Shown: positions 13,088-19,643 of the stretch, in pieces | How positions within the stretch are numbered: the first letter of the stretch is position 1 | Layout of the letters: every line of letters begins with the position of its first letter | IMG/VR virus record: IMGVR_UViG_3300036760_000240 | Location: 1-20,653 of that record | Reading direction: 5' to 3' (one strand) | DNA from: a virus | DNA: 20,653 bases | Translations under genes and position numbers: made by a program | Notes under the pieces: generated by a model | Databases searched by the model: none | The model's input: the letters and a program-made list of their open reading frames with translations, nothing else | What the model was told of the DNA's origin: nothing

Positions 13088-14146
13088 ATGGCACTCAACA
13101 GACTGCAAACCAGCGCCGACATCTTGCGCGAGGCCATCACAACGAACAAGGCCACGAACGATGTCATCATCCGGTGTGGTCCGGACACCCGGGACATCGA
13201 GGCGTTTGGCAAGAACACGGCCATCACGTGGAAGTCCGAGCGAGCGAGCCATCGGACAGAGCGTAGCGGGTGGGCCGGGTCTCCGAGTTACGAGCAGGCG
13301 GTGGAGTGGCTGCGGTATGGCTGGCCTGAAGGCACGGCACAGGCGGCGAAGCTCGCAGCCAAGCTGGCAGTCAAGCTGCCTCATGGTTTGAAGGTCAAAA
13401 CCCGCTACCGCCCGTCAGTCGCGCCCGTGGGCTCGACCGTGGTCAACGTCCCGGCCGTCGTGCAGGGCACGCCGTGCGGATTCATTGGGAACTTCAAGAC
13501 CCATCAGCGCGTCGAGGGCCACAGAATCCTTCGGGTAGCCGTCAACGTCACAACGTCATCGGCCATCGAGCCCGAAACCATCATGAATCGTGGAGCGGCG
13601 ATTATGGCCCTCATGACGACGCTGGAACGCATGCGCATGACTATCGACCTAACGACGTTCTTCTGTGTGCGGGGGAACGTGCCGCAGTATGGCGGGGGCG
13701 GTGGTGGGCTTTTCGGCCAGTACTACTTCGACCCGGACCCCAAGAAGATGGCTGAAGACCGCCGTAAGCGTGCGGAGTGGGCCAAGCAATACGCCGGGTT
13801 CAAGCCGACACATGCTCTGTGCCTGTGGAACTGCAAGCCAGCGGGCATGAGCACCAATCCGGACCAGATTGCTTTCGCCTTGGTCAACCCGAGCAGCCAG
13901 CGCCGTATCGCGTTTGCGCAATTGGAACACGCGCCCTTTACGCCGTCGCAGTTCTATCACGGCTACGGCTATCCGGTGCCCCTCAAGCGTGCGTATCCCG
14001 ACGAGCTCAAAAAGTTCGACATCGTGTTGGACAGCGATGCCTACGATTCCGGGCATTGGGACAGCGAGGAAACCATGCTGCGGTGGATAAAGAATCAGCT
14101 AAAGGCGCAGGGTATCAACGTCGATGATGCCAGTAGACTTGAGTAA
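13088..14146 (+). CDS. Probable ATPase partner protein, DUF7192-like
   Basis: A 352-residue protein beginning MALNRLQTSADILREAITTN. The region WAGSPSYEQAVEWLRYGWPE (about 62-81) and the downstream alpha/beta body recall phage proteins of the DUF7192 group, which I recollect as neighbours of CobS-like ATPases; this is from memory, not a search. A glycine run near residue 205 breaks the protein into two halves. The second half has alternating strands and helices, ending FDIVLDSDAYDSGHW. No metal-binding DxSxS motif of a VWA domain was found. Its place directly after the AAA+ gene suggests it is the remodelled or adaptor subunit. Translation probably starts on a leaderless mRNA. Confidence 0.7.
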   Translation: MALNRLQTSADILREAITTNKATNDVIIRCGPDTRDIEAFGKNTAITWKSERASHRTERSGWAGSPSYEQAVEWLRYGWPEGTAQAAKLAAKLAVKLPHGLKVKTRYRPSVAPVGSTVVNVPAVVQGTPCGFIGNFKTHQRVEGHRILRVAVNVTTSSAIEPETIMNRGAAIMALMTTLERMRMTIDLTTFFCVRGNVPQYGGGGGGLFGQYYFDPDPKKMAEDRRKRAEWAKQYAGFKPTHALCLWNCKPAGMSTNPDQIAFALVNPSSQRRIAFAQLEHAPFTPSQFYHGYGYPVPLKRAYPDELKKFDIVLDSDAYDSGHWDSEETMLRWIKNQLKAQGINVDDASRLE

Positions 14147-14159
14147 CCAGTGGCCCCGG

Positions 14160-14188
14160 GGAACATTTCACAGCCGGTGCGCGTCTAA
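14160..14188 (+). promoter_or_regulatory. ECF-type promoter, leaderless
   Basis: GGAACATTT and CGTCTAA, 17 bases apart, 13 bases after the previous stop. The ATG at 14195 is 6 bases from the -10 and lacks any purine-rich ribosome binding site. Confidence 0.75.
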
Positions 14189-14194
14189 CCCCAT

Positions 14195-14644
14195 ATGACC
14201 ATCGAGCAGACGCTACTGACCGTCGTCAAGGTGCCCAAGCAGGGCATCGAGGTCTGGAAGGTTCGGGGCTTCAGTGGCCGCGTGGACTACGAGCAGGGCA
14301 AGTTGTTGTACACTGTGCCCGAGTTGGAGCAGTTCGATTCCGTGGAAGATGGCCAGCGTGCCGTGGCCGTGTGGCTGCACGAGGCCGGTCACACCCATCA
14401 GCGGTGGGCCAGCAACGAGCGTGATGCCTACGGCAGGAACCCGATCCCCCGCGAAGTCGAGGCGTGGCAATTCGCCATCGCATTCGCCAAGCAATTGCAC
14501 CTGCGGTGGACCGCGCCGATGCACCAGCGCCTTGTTGAGGGCTTAGAGGACTATCTCGCCCTTCAGCCAACCGAGAGCAACCATCTGCGGGTCGAGTCAG
14601 TCATTTCTTTGAGCGCTATCGAGGTCGCCACCAGTGCTCAGTAG
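14195..14644 (+). CDS. HEAGH protein, putative metallopeptidase-like
   Basis: A 149-residue protein with HEAGH at residues 62-66, the HExxH zinc-binding and catalytic motif of gluzincin/metzincin-type peptidases. A helix 21 residues on (PREVEAWQFAIAFA, about 85-98) offers a glutamate as third ligand, the arrangement seen in minimal gluzincin-like domains where the ligand sits in an ExxA.. helix. It is short for an active protease and could act only on a small partner or be a zinc-binding relic. It follows the CobS-like and DUF7192-like genes, each with its own promoter, so the three may be co-regulated. Probably translated from a leaderless mRNA. Confidence 0.7.
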   Translation: MTIEQTLLTVVKVPKQGIEVWKVRGFSGRVDYEQGKLLYTVPELEQFDSVEDGQRAVAVWLHEAGHTHQRWASNERDAYGRNPIPREVEAWQFAIAFAKQLHLRWTAPMHQRLVEGLEDYLALQPTESNHLRVESVISLSAIEVATSAQ

Positions 14645-14658
14645 CACCCGCAAGTGGT

Positions 14659-14687
14659 GGAACCTTCCCCGGGCCAGTAGCGTCTAA
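14659..14687 (+). promoter_or_regulatory. ECF-type promoter, probably leaderless
   Basis: GGAACCTTC and CGTCTAA, 17 bases apart. The ATG at 14696 is 8 bases from the -10. A GAGG is present but only 4 bases before the ATG and at or before the likely transcription start. Confidence 0.75.
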
Positions 14688-14695
14688 GAGGTTAT

Positions 14696-14896
14696 ATGAG
14701 TTTGCGCACTCGACGCTACGCCTACGTGCTTGCCTACTTCAACGTGGACGGCTACTTGTCGTTCCATTCGACCAAGGTAGTAGCCCGAGGTCAGACCGAG
14801 GCTTACGACAAGGGCCACAAGTGGGCAGTCAGGCGCAAGCTGCTTCCGTTGACGGGCGGGAACAAATACGGCAACGACTACGTAATTGCTATCTAG
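14696..14896 (+). CDS. Small basic hypothetical protein (66 aa)
   Basis: A 66-residue basic protein, MSLRTRRYAYVLAYFNVDGY..., with alternating beta-like residues and a GGNKYGNDYVIAI end. No family recognised. Its promoter places the ATG almost at the transcription start. Nine bases of spacer with AGGAG separate it from the next gene. Confidence 0.65.
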   Translation: MSLRTRRYAYVLAYFNVDGYLSFHSTKVVARGQTEAYDKGHKWAVRRKLLPLTGGNKYGNDYVIAI

Positions 14897-14904
14897 GAGA
14901 ACAC

Positions 14905-15084
14905 ATGGACAAGCTCAAAGAAGCGCTCAGAACGATGCAGGCGGAAATCTCCGGTCTCTTGGCTGTCGCGGACCCGGGCTCGCACAAGGCGGCGATTGCC
15001 GCGGACCTGATGGCCTGTGTGCAGTTGATTGCGCAGCAGACCAAGAAGCTCGAAAAGCTCGACCAGTTGGACGCGGACAAGTAG
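14905..15084 (+). CDS. Small helical hypothetical protein (59 aa)
   Basis: A 59-residue protein, MDKLKEALRTMQAEISGLLA..., with AGGAG 6 bases before the ATG. Almost entirely helical, with heptad-like hydrophobic spacing at the end (LIAQQTKKLEKLDQLD), so a short coiled coil and oligomerisation are likely. No family recognised. Confidence 0.7.
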   Translation: MDKLKEALRTMQAEISGLLAVADPGSHKAAIAADLMACVQLIAQQTKKLEKLDQLDADK

Positions 15085-15262
15085 CCCGTGGTGAACTTTC
15101 TGGCCGGAATCATCGAGTCAGCGCCAGTCGAGCAGTAACCAGTAGACCCCATAGCAGTTGGTGTACACACGCGGAAGGTTGTACACTGACCACGCGATGA
15201 CCGGGGCCACAGCGGTGGAACATTTCACCGCTGTGTTACGTCTAATGGGTGGGAGGCGTCCA
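15085..15262. other. Spacer with a possible micro-ORF and TGTACA pair
   Basis: No firm gene. GTG 15091 to TAA 15138 would encode 15 residues (MNFLAGIIESAPVEQ), without clear support. Two TGTACA motifs lie close together at 15162 and 15180, upstream of the next promoter. A hairpin AGCGGTG-GAACATTT-CACCGCT (15211-15232) carries the -35 of that promoter in its loop. Confidence 0.45.
15217..15245 (+). promoter_or_regulatory. ECF-type promoter inside a hairpin
   Basis: GGAACATTT and CGTCTAA, 17 bases apart. The -35 lies within a perfect 7-bp inverted repeat (15211-15232). Two TGTACA palindromes sit 30-55 bases upstream. It decides the start of the next gene: the ATG at 15245 overlaps the -10 and cannot be used. 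Confidence 0.75.
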
Positions 15263-15469
15263 GTGGCTCAGAATCTCGTGCTCAGAACCTTCGTCCTTGT
15301 AGGTCCGTCAGTGGCCGTTGAAGCCGTGGTGGAAGAGCTACGTGCGCAGGCGAGTGAGTTCCAAGACGTAACAGGTGAGCAGCCCCCCGTGATGGTCTAC
15401 GAGCAGACCCGGGTGGGCGTGGACTCCGTGATTCGTGCCGACGTGTACAAATTGAACCGCTTGGCCTAG
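15263..15469 (+). CDS. Small hypothetical protein (68 aa)
   Basis: A 68-residue protein, starting at GTG 15263 with GGGAGG 6 bases upstream; earlier in-frame starts lie in or before the promoter. The pattern LRTFVLVGPSVAVEAVVEEL, then a helix and a strand-rich end (VGVDSVIRADVYKL), suggests a small alpha/beta fold. No family recognised. The start codon is within a CCAGTGG motif. Confidence 0.65.
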   Translation: MAQNLVLRTFVLVGPSVAVEAVVEELRAQASEFQDVTGEQPPVMVYEQTRVGVDSVIRADVYKLNRLA

Positions 15470-15471
15470 CG

Positions 15472-15500
15472 GGAACCTTTCAGCCTCCAGTCGCGTCTAA
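15472..15500 (+). promoter_or_regulatory. ECF-type promoter
   Basis: GGAACCTTTC and CGTCTAA, 17 bases apart, 2 bases after the previous stop. The ATG at 15517 is 16 bases downstream with GGAG. Confidence 0.75.
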
Positions 15501-15516
15501 CCCTTTGGAGCGTGAC

Positions 15517-15663
15517 ATGGACAAGCCAACCGGGTATTCGGTGCAGACGCGAGTGGGCCACGTAGTGGTGGTGCAGAACGAGTTCCTCGCACGGGAAATC
15601 GCCCGCCGCGAAGGCACGGCGCAGATTCTCCGACTGAGCGACAACAGTTTCATCGAGGTCTAA
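15517..15663 (+). CDS. Small hypothetical protein (48 aa)
   Basis: A 48-residue protein, MDKPTGYSVQTRVGHVVVVQ..., with GGAG about 6 bases before the ATG. Beta-rich first half, helical second half. No family recognised. It is the first gene after its promoter and probably shares the transcript with the acidic protein that starts 4 bases after its stop. Confidence 0.65.
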   Translation: MDKPTGYSVQTRVGHVVVVQNEFLAREIARREGTAQILRLSDNSFIEV

Positions 15664-15667
15664 CACG

Positions 15668-16513
15668 GTGGACATCACGAAGCTCAAGAACCTCCGGCCG
15701 GTCCTGCACGATGAGGACATCAGCGAGCTAACGCTTCAAAGGGCTATGGGTCGCTTTGCAGAGTTAGGTGGCACTGGGGCCACAGCAGAGATGAAGCGCG
15801 AAGTCATCAACGCCGTGATGCTGTTCAACGAGGAACATCAGCAGCTTCACGACGGGCTCGAAGGCAGTGGGGGCGAGGCTGAGGGAGAACCAGATGGCGA
15901 ACTCGAAATTGAGCTTCAGCCTGACCCCCAAGGCGACATCGAAGCCCCCCAAGGTGCTCCGCGTCCCGGTGATGGCGAGCCCGGTGACTCAGGTGAGACC
16001 GGCAACAAGCCGGGAGATACGCCCGGCAGTGGCGAGGGCGATGAAGAGGGCTCGGAAGACGGCGAAGAGCCTTCAGAGCAGGACCAGAAGGACGCGCAAG
16101 ACATGTTGAGCAAAGACGAAGCCCGCGAGCAGTACAACGACGAGCAGCCCAGCGAGGAAGACATCCAGAAGGCCCTCGAAGACTTCCGCCAGAAGCAGCA
16201 CGAGAAGGCCCAACAGAATGGGCTTGAGAAGCAGCGTCAGCAGAAGCGTGACAACGAGCAGCAGGGTGGTGAACAGCAGGAGCAGGACCCACAGGAACCG
16301 CCGCCTCCACCGTTCGACCGGGGCGAGGTCGTCTTCTTGGACGAGAACATCGAGTGGCCCTATTTGGTCATCAAGGTGGACGACTTGAAGGCCGTAATGG
16401 CAGCAGTGCGCAACGGCGAAATCACGGAGTACGATACGCTGTCTGTCCGATTGGGTGACGAGCAGCCCGGGGGTATCACGTGGGCACCGACCAAGCGCCT
16501 GAAGAAATCCTGA
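15668..16513 (+). CDS. Acidic, low-complexity protein (281 aa)
   Basis: A 281-residue protein from GTG 15668, with GAGG 9 bases upstream inside the previous gene. Residues 1-60 are helical; about 65-215 are strongly acidic, rich in Gly, Glu, Asp, Pro and Gln and probably disordered, turning into a Lys/Gln-rich helix and a run of prolines; 216-281 are a compact strand-helix domain (VVFLDENIEWPYLVIKVDDL). The acidic linker recalls that of CobT, partner of CobS, but the CobT VWA domain is absent. Given the CobS-like gene upstream, a partner or decoy role is possible but unproven. DNA mimicry or scaffolding are alternatives. No family identified. Confidence 0.7.
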   Translation: MDITKLKNLRPVLHDEDISELTLQRAMGRFAELGGTGATAEMKREVINAVMLFNEEHQQLHDGLEGSGGEAEGEPDGELEIELQPDPQGDIEAPQGAPRPGDGEPGDSGETGNKPGDTPGSGEGDEEGSEDGEEPSEQDQKDAQDMLSKDEAREQYNDEQPSEEDIQKALEDFRQKQHEKAQQNGLEKQRQQKRDNEQQGGEQQEQDPQEPPPPPFDRGEVVFLDENIEWPYLVIKVDDLKAVMAAVRNGEITEYDTLSVRLGDEQPGGITWAPTKRLKKS

Positions 16514-16689
16514 CACCTGCGGTGGACCAGTCTACCGGAGTCTCTAAGCTCGACGTGGCGCGAGAAGCGCCCGAAGATGCAGTGTGTGTACACTGCAAAC
16601 GCACGAAAGAGTACCACGGCAAGATGGGATTCAGTTGCCTCCCGCCGTTGTACACAATGTTCTTGGCAACGAAGGAGCCAGTGTCATGA
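16480..16689 (+). CDS. Small hypothetical protein with CxxC
   Basis: A 69-residue protein. The start taken is GTG 16480, with a GGGGG run 6 bases upstream, overlapping the acidic gene by 34 bases; GTG 16522 after that gene's stop is the alternative. CVHCKRTKEYHGKMGFSC holds a CxxC, a His and a later Cys that could bind one zinc. Its stop overlaps the next ATG (ATGA). Confidence 0.6.
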   Translation: MGTDQAPEEILTPAVDQSTGVSKLDVAREAPEDAVCVHCKRTKEYHGKMGFSCLPPLYTMFLATKEPVS

Positions 16690-16883
16690 AGTTTCTGTTG
16701 GGTCTCGGTCTCGTTGGATTGCTCATCCTCAGCGTCGTGCTGGTGTTCATTGGCCCCATCCTGTCGATTTGGGCGGTCAACACGCTGTTCGGTCTCGCCA
16801 TTCCGTTTACGGTGAAGACGTGGTTCGCGGCGTTCGTGCTTGGGCTCGTGGTGCGTCCCTCGGTCACCGTGAAGAAGGACTAG
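16686..16883 (+). CDS. Small two-pass membrane protein (65 aa)
   Basis: A 65-residue protein, mostly hydrophobic: one membrane segment at about 3-30 (a very hydrophobic LLILSVVLVFIGPIL core) and another at about 38-56, ending in a basic tail (VKKD). The start overlaps the previous stop. Holin-like topology is conceivable, but no lysis genes were identified nearby; function unknown. Confidence 0.65.
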   Translation: MKFLLGLGLVGLLILSVVLVFIGPILSIWAVNTLFGLAIPFTVKTWFAAFVLGLVVRPSVTVKKD

Positions 16884-16886
16884 TCG

Positions 16887-17168
16887 GTGTTCACACCGGC
16901 CGACTACATCATCGTGGCGCTCTTGCTCCTGTGCCTACGTAACGGGATGCCGGAGAAGCGCATCGCGCAGATTGCCAAGCGCATGCACGCCGAGGGATAC
17001 TTGGAGCAGCACAACACCGGTGCCCGGAAGCTGCCCGACGACGACGTGCAGTCGTTGGTCATGACGCGCAACATGACCTATCTGATGCAGGCGTGGCATA
17101 GGCTGGTGGACCCCCTTCTAGTGGGTGGCGCTATCTGGCTGTTGTACATGTCGCACTTCTGGCAGTAG
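16887..17168 (+). CDS. Small membrane-associated protein (93 aa)
   Basis: A 93-residue protein from GTG 16887, three bases after the previous stop. A hydrophobic segment lies at about 7-17 (IIVALLLLCLR) and another at the C-terminus (PLLVGGAIWLLYMSHF, 76-91), with a charged helical middle. No family recognised. It forms a small cluster of membrane proteins with the preceding gene, which together could act at the envelope during lysis or exclusion. Confidence 0.6.
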   Translation: MFTPADYIIVALLLLCLRNGMPEKRIAQIAKRMHAEGYLEQHNTGARKLPDDDVQSLVMTRNMTYLMQAWHRLVDPLLVGGAIWLLYMSHFWQ

Positions 17169-17197
17169 GGAACAAAGAGACGAGCAGGTTCGTCTAA
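17169..17197 (+). promoter_or_regulatory. ECF-type promoter with a long leader
   Basis: GGAACAAAG and CGTCTAA, 17 bases apart, starting immediately after the previous stop. The next well-supported start is 124 bases after the -10, against 6-19 for nearly every other copy. The leader may hold regulation or an unnoticed small gene; a GTG at 17226 in the same frame is possible. Confidence 0.7.
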
Positions 17198-17321
17198 TCA
17201 AGGCAGTGGTGACAGCGGGTCCTCGGTGAGTGGCCGTAGGATACAAAGAAGAAGTCCCCCGGCGACCCCTATATGCGGTTTCCGAGGCGTCCACCCCCTC
17301 TCACTCTTTAGGAGCTTTGGC

Positions 17322-17696
17322 ATGCGCGAGTGGCATATCGGCAAGGACGTAAGCTCCAGTGGCATCGCAGCGATTGCGTCGGTGTTCAAGTTGGGTGCAG
17401 GCGATGTCGTGCCGACCGAAGACACCAACCTCATCCTGACCGACCACGGCATGCAGAAGCTGATGGCCCGACCAGCCGGTGTGGGGCTCGTGACTACGCT
17501 GGCCCACATGCCCAAGCGTGAACTGGCCGAGGCATGGGTCGCGTTCAACCCGGAGCGTAAGTTCCGCGATGCCAGTGGATGCAACCAGACACAGATATTG
17601 GCCGCAGCCGCCTTTGAGACGGTGATGGCCAGATTTATCAAGTTCGAGTGTGAAGCCGGTCAGCCCATCCCGGGAACCGAAAGCGACGACGAGTAG
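17322..17696 (+). CDS. Hypothetical protein (124 aa)
   Basis: A 124-residue protein starting MREWHIGKDVSSSGIAAIAS, with AGGAG 7 bases upstream, which decides the ATG over an in-frame GTG at 17226. The helical C-terminal half (NQTQILAAAAFETVMARFIK) ends in an acidic tail. No family recognised. It is followed 8 bases later by the 189-residue gene and probably shares its transcript. Confidence 0.65.
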   Translation: MREWHIGKDVSSSGIAAIASVFKLGAGDVVPTEDTNLILTDHGMQKLMARPAGVGLVTTLAHMPKRELAEAWVAFNPERKFRDASGCNQTQILAAAAFETVMARFIKFECEAGQPIPGTESDDE

Positions 17697-17704
17697 GAGA
17701 CAGC

Positions 17705-18274
17705 ATGAGCAACGAGAAGTATCTCGACCAGATGGAGAGCAAGTTCTACCAGCGTGAGTCACTGAAGGCGGGGCCGCGTATCACGAACGAACTGTTGGAC
17801 ATCGGCCTCAAGTCTCATGACCCCATCGCGGCCATTGGCCTGTTCGATGCCTTCGTCATCCTCATGACGGCCAACGGTGTCTCGCCCGACGACATCAGGG
17901 AGTTCGTCGGCTCGAAGGACGTGAACGCACGCATCAGCCTCATCGCGGCGGTGTCCAACGGCGACCGTTTCGCAGCCGACATCCTTGCGAAGGGTCTCGG
18001 CATGGACAGACAGTCCGAGCAGCAGGGGCGTTCGGCGGGTGGTCCTGCCATTCTCCAGTTGCTGGCGCAGATGTCTGCGGCTCAGTCCCGTCAGGACCTG
18101 ACCCCGGCCGGTCTCGGCGCACTCATCGGCGGGACCATCCCGCTTGGTGCCGGTCTGCGTCCGCAGCCGCTCCGCTCCACCGCGCACGCGCCGACGTGCC
18201 AGCCCGATGGCGACGGCGGTGCCACCTTCGCGGAAACCCTCGACAGGGACGCCTACGAGACGAACGTCGAGTAA
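17705..18274 (+). CDS. Hypothetical protein (189 aa)
   Basis: A 189-residue protein, MSNEKYLDQMESKFYQRESL..., with TAGGAGAC before the ATG. The first 110 residues look helical and folded; the rest is Gly/Pro/Ala-rich and probably flexible, with an acidic end. No family recognised. Its stop abuts the broken HNH gene (TAAGTG). Confidence 0.65.
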   Translation: MSNEKYLDQMESKFYQRESLKAGPRITNELLDIGLKSHDPIAAIGLFDAFVILMTANGVSPDDIREFVGSKDVNARISLIAAVSNGDRFAADILAKGLGMDRQSEQQGRSAGGPAILQLLAQMSAAQSRQDLTPAGLGALIGGTIPLGAGLRPQPLRSTAHAPTCQPDGDGGATFAETLDRDAYETNVE

Positions 18275-18679
18275 GTGCAAAAGAGAATGGGGCGACCGTG
18301 GACTGACCTGAAAGGGTTGGTCTTCGGCCGTTTCAAAGTCCTACGCAGAGTCAAAGGATATACACGGCCTTCAAAATGGCATTGTAGGTGTCTTGGCTGT
18401 GGGTGTAGACGCATTGTCATTCACCAGAATCTGAAGAAGAACAAACACGGCTGTCTTCAATGTCTTTGGAAATGGCAGAAGACAGCACCCGTACGTGGGG
18501 CGAAGCACCCCATGTGGAGGGGAGGGAAGACAAAAACTAGTGACGGATATGTTCTAATCTATCTACCGGGCCATCCGAAGAATCTTGAATTGTTTGTACA
18601 TCACCCATTTGGGCAGCGTCCACGAGATTTATTGCGGTGGGCGGAAACAATCAGGAGACGGTATGGCAGAGGAGCATAA
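18275..18679 (+). pseudogene. HNH endonuclease with the catalytic core deleted
   Basis: An intact frame of 134 residues from GTG 18275. The first 110 residues match the start of a common phage HNH group: DLKGLVFGRFKVLRRV, a Cys-rich zinc knuckle (C37/C39/C42/C44, C60/C63), then HPMWRGGKTKTSDGYVLIYL. Full proteins continue with an HRxxxE-type helix and the HH-x-N-G core before NLELW and GQR-x-x-D. Here PGHP is joined directly to KNLELFVHHPFGQRPRDLL, so roughly 35-45 residues, including the nuclease site, seem to be missing in frame at about 18574-18581. It overlaps the following ATPase gene by 17 bases. It may keep DNA binding but not cutting. Confidence 0.7.
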
Positions 18680-19598
18680 ACAGAAAAACCCGTTTACCTT
18701 TGTCAGGGGTGACCTCTACTTGAGGTTGCCTCGGGACCCGCAGCCGTGGCTTGTACACAAATTGGTCCCCTCCGGTGGTGTGATGGCGATTGGTGGAGCA
18801 CCAAAAACGGGTAAGTCCTTCACAGCCCTTGGGATGGCCGTTGCAATTGCCAATCCGAAAATTGCTACGTTTTGGGACCAGCCAGTTGTCAAACACGGGC
18901 CGGTGCTCTACTTACAGGTGGATACGCCACGTGAAGAGTGGGCGGGGCGTATTGACCGCATTCGGCAGCTTGGTATCGATGACGTGTACTGGACCGATGC
19001 AAATCTGGTCCCGTATCCGTTGACAGTCACAGACCCGGCCATCAAGTTCCATCTGCACGAGAAGATTAAGGAACTGAAGCCGGTAATGGTCGTGATAGAT
19101 ACGCTGCGCGAAGTACACAACGAAGACGAGAACGACGCTACGGCAATGAAGCAAGTCATTCAGGGCTTGGTCGAAGTGACTAAGGGAACCGGAACGACAC
19201 TTCTGTTGGTGGCGCACACAAGGAAAGAGGGCCAGAAGAAAAGGGGCGAGCAATACGATGATGACCCCATTGGGGACCTTCGTGGCTCGAACTACATTGC
19301 GGGCCGGTGTGACGTGGTGAGCAAGCAGACCGCAGACCGGCGATTCGTGTGTGTGGGGCGCTCAATCGGCGGGAAGACGTTCTACCTTGAACAGGAGCCC
19401 GCGACCCTGTTGTGGAAGTTGAGAGACCGCAGTCAGGAGATTGCAGCGGCCCTGAAGTACGTGATGACGGCCCCCGAACTGATGGACAAAGGCGGCGATG
19501 AACAAAAGACCTTCGCCAACCGCTTGTCTATGCTTATGGCTCAGACCGGAATTGAAGAAGCCCGATGTCGTGAGTTGATTGCAGGCTGGAATGGTTAG
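18663..19598 (+). CDS. RepA-like RecA-fold ATPase (AAA_25)
   Basis: A 311-residue protein with Walker A GGAPKTGKS (44-52), Walker B VMVVIDT (141-147), and the following LLLVAHTRKE (180-189) motif of RecA-fold hexameric ATPases. This is the AAA_25/RepA group: plasmid and phage replicative helicases or helicase-like ATPases. The start is ATG 18663 (MAEEHKQKNPFT) with AGGAG 7 bases upstream; the longer frame lies in the broken HNH gene. No primase, polymerase or DnaB-type helicase is in the window, so it is the main replication candidate, either unwinding or loading at the origin. Codon use in the first third is less G+C-rich than in the small genes upstream. Confidence 0.85.
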   Translation: MAEEHKQKNPFTFVRGDLYLRLPRDPQPWLVHKLVPSGGVMAIGGAPKTGKSFTALGMAVAIANPKIATFWDQPVVKHGPVLYLQVDTPREEWAGRIDRIRQLGIDDVYWTDANLVPYPLTVTDPAIKFHLHEKIKELKPVMVVIDTLREVHNEDENDATAMKQVIQGLVEVTKGTGTTLLLVAHTRKEGQKKRGEQYDDDPIGDLRGSNYIAGRCDVVSKQTADRRFVCVGRSIGGKTFYLEQEPATLLWKLRDRSQEIAAALKYVMTAPELMDKGGDEQKTFANRLSMLMAQTGIEEARCRELIAGWNG

Positions 19599-19627
19599 GG
19601 AACAAATATCGCAGGAGAAACGTCTAA
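19599..19627 (+). promoter_or_regulatory. ECF-type promoter
   Basis: GGAACAAAT and CGTCTAA, 17 bases apart. GGAAC begins just after the ATPase stop codon. The next ATG is 16 bases downstream with GAGGGGAG. Confidence 0.75.
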
Positions 19628-19643
19628 AGCGAGGGGAGTAGTG

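Noticed and set aside
13088-14146. VWA domain in the protein after the CobS-like ATPase
   Set aside because: No DxSxS metal-binding motif could be found, so a VWA call is not supported from sequence alone.
15825-16516. Minus-strand frames opposite the acidic protein
   Set aside because: They mirror the low-complexity Glu/Asp/Gln codons and give leucine-, serine- and arginine-rich products without domains.
7709-19627. CGTCTAAC as a recombination site or start-associated RNA motif
   Set aside because: It always comes with GGAAC at a fixed 16-17 base distance and in gene orientation, which fits a promoter better than a single-motif site.
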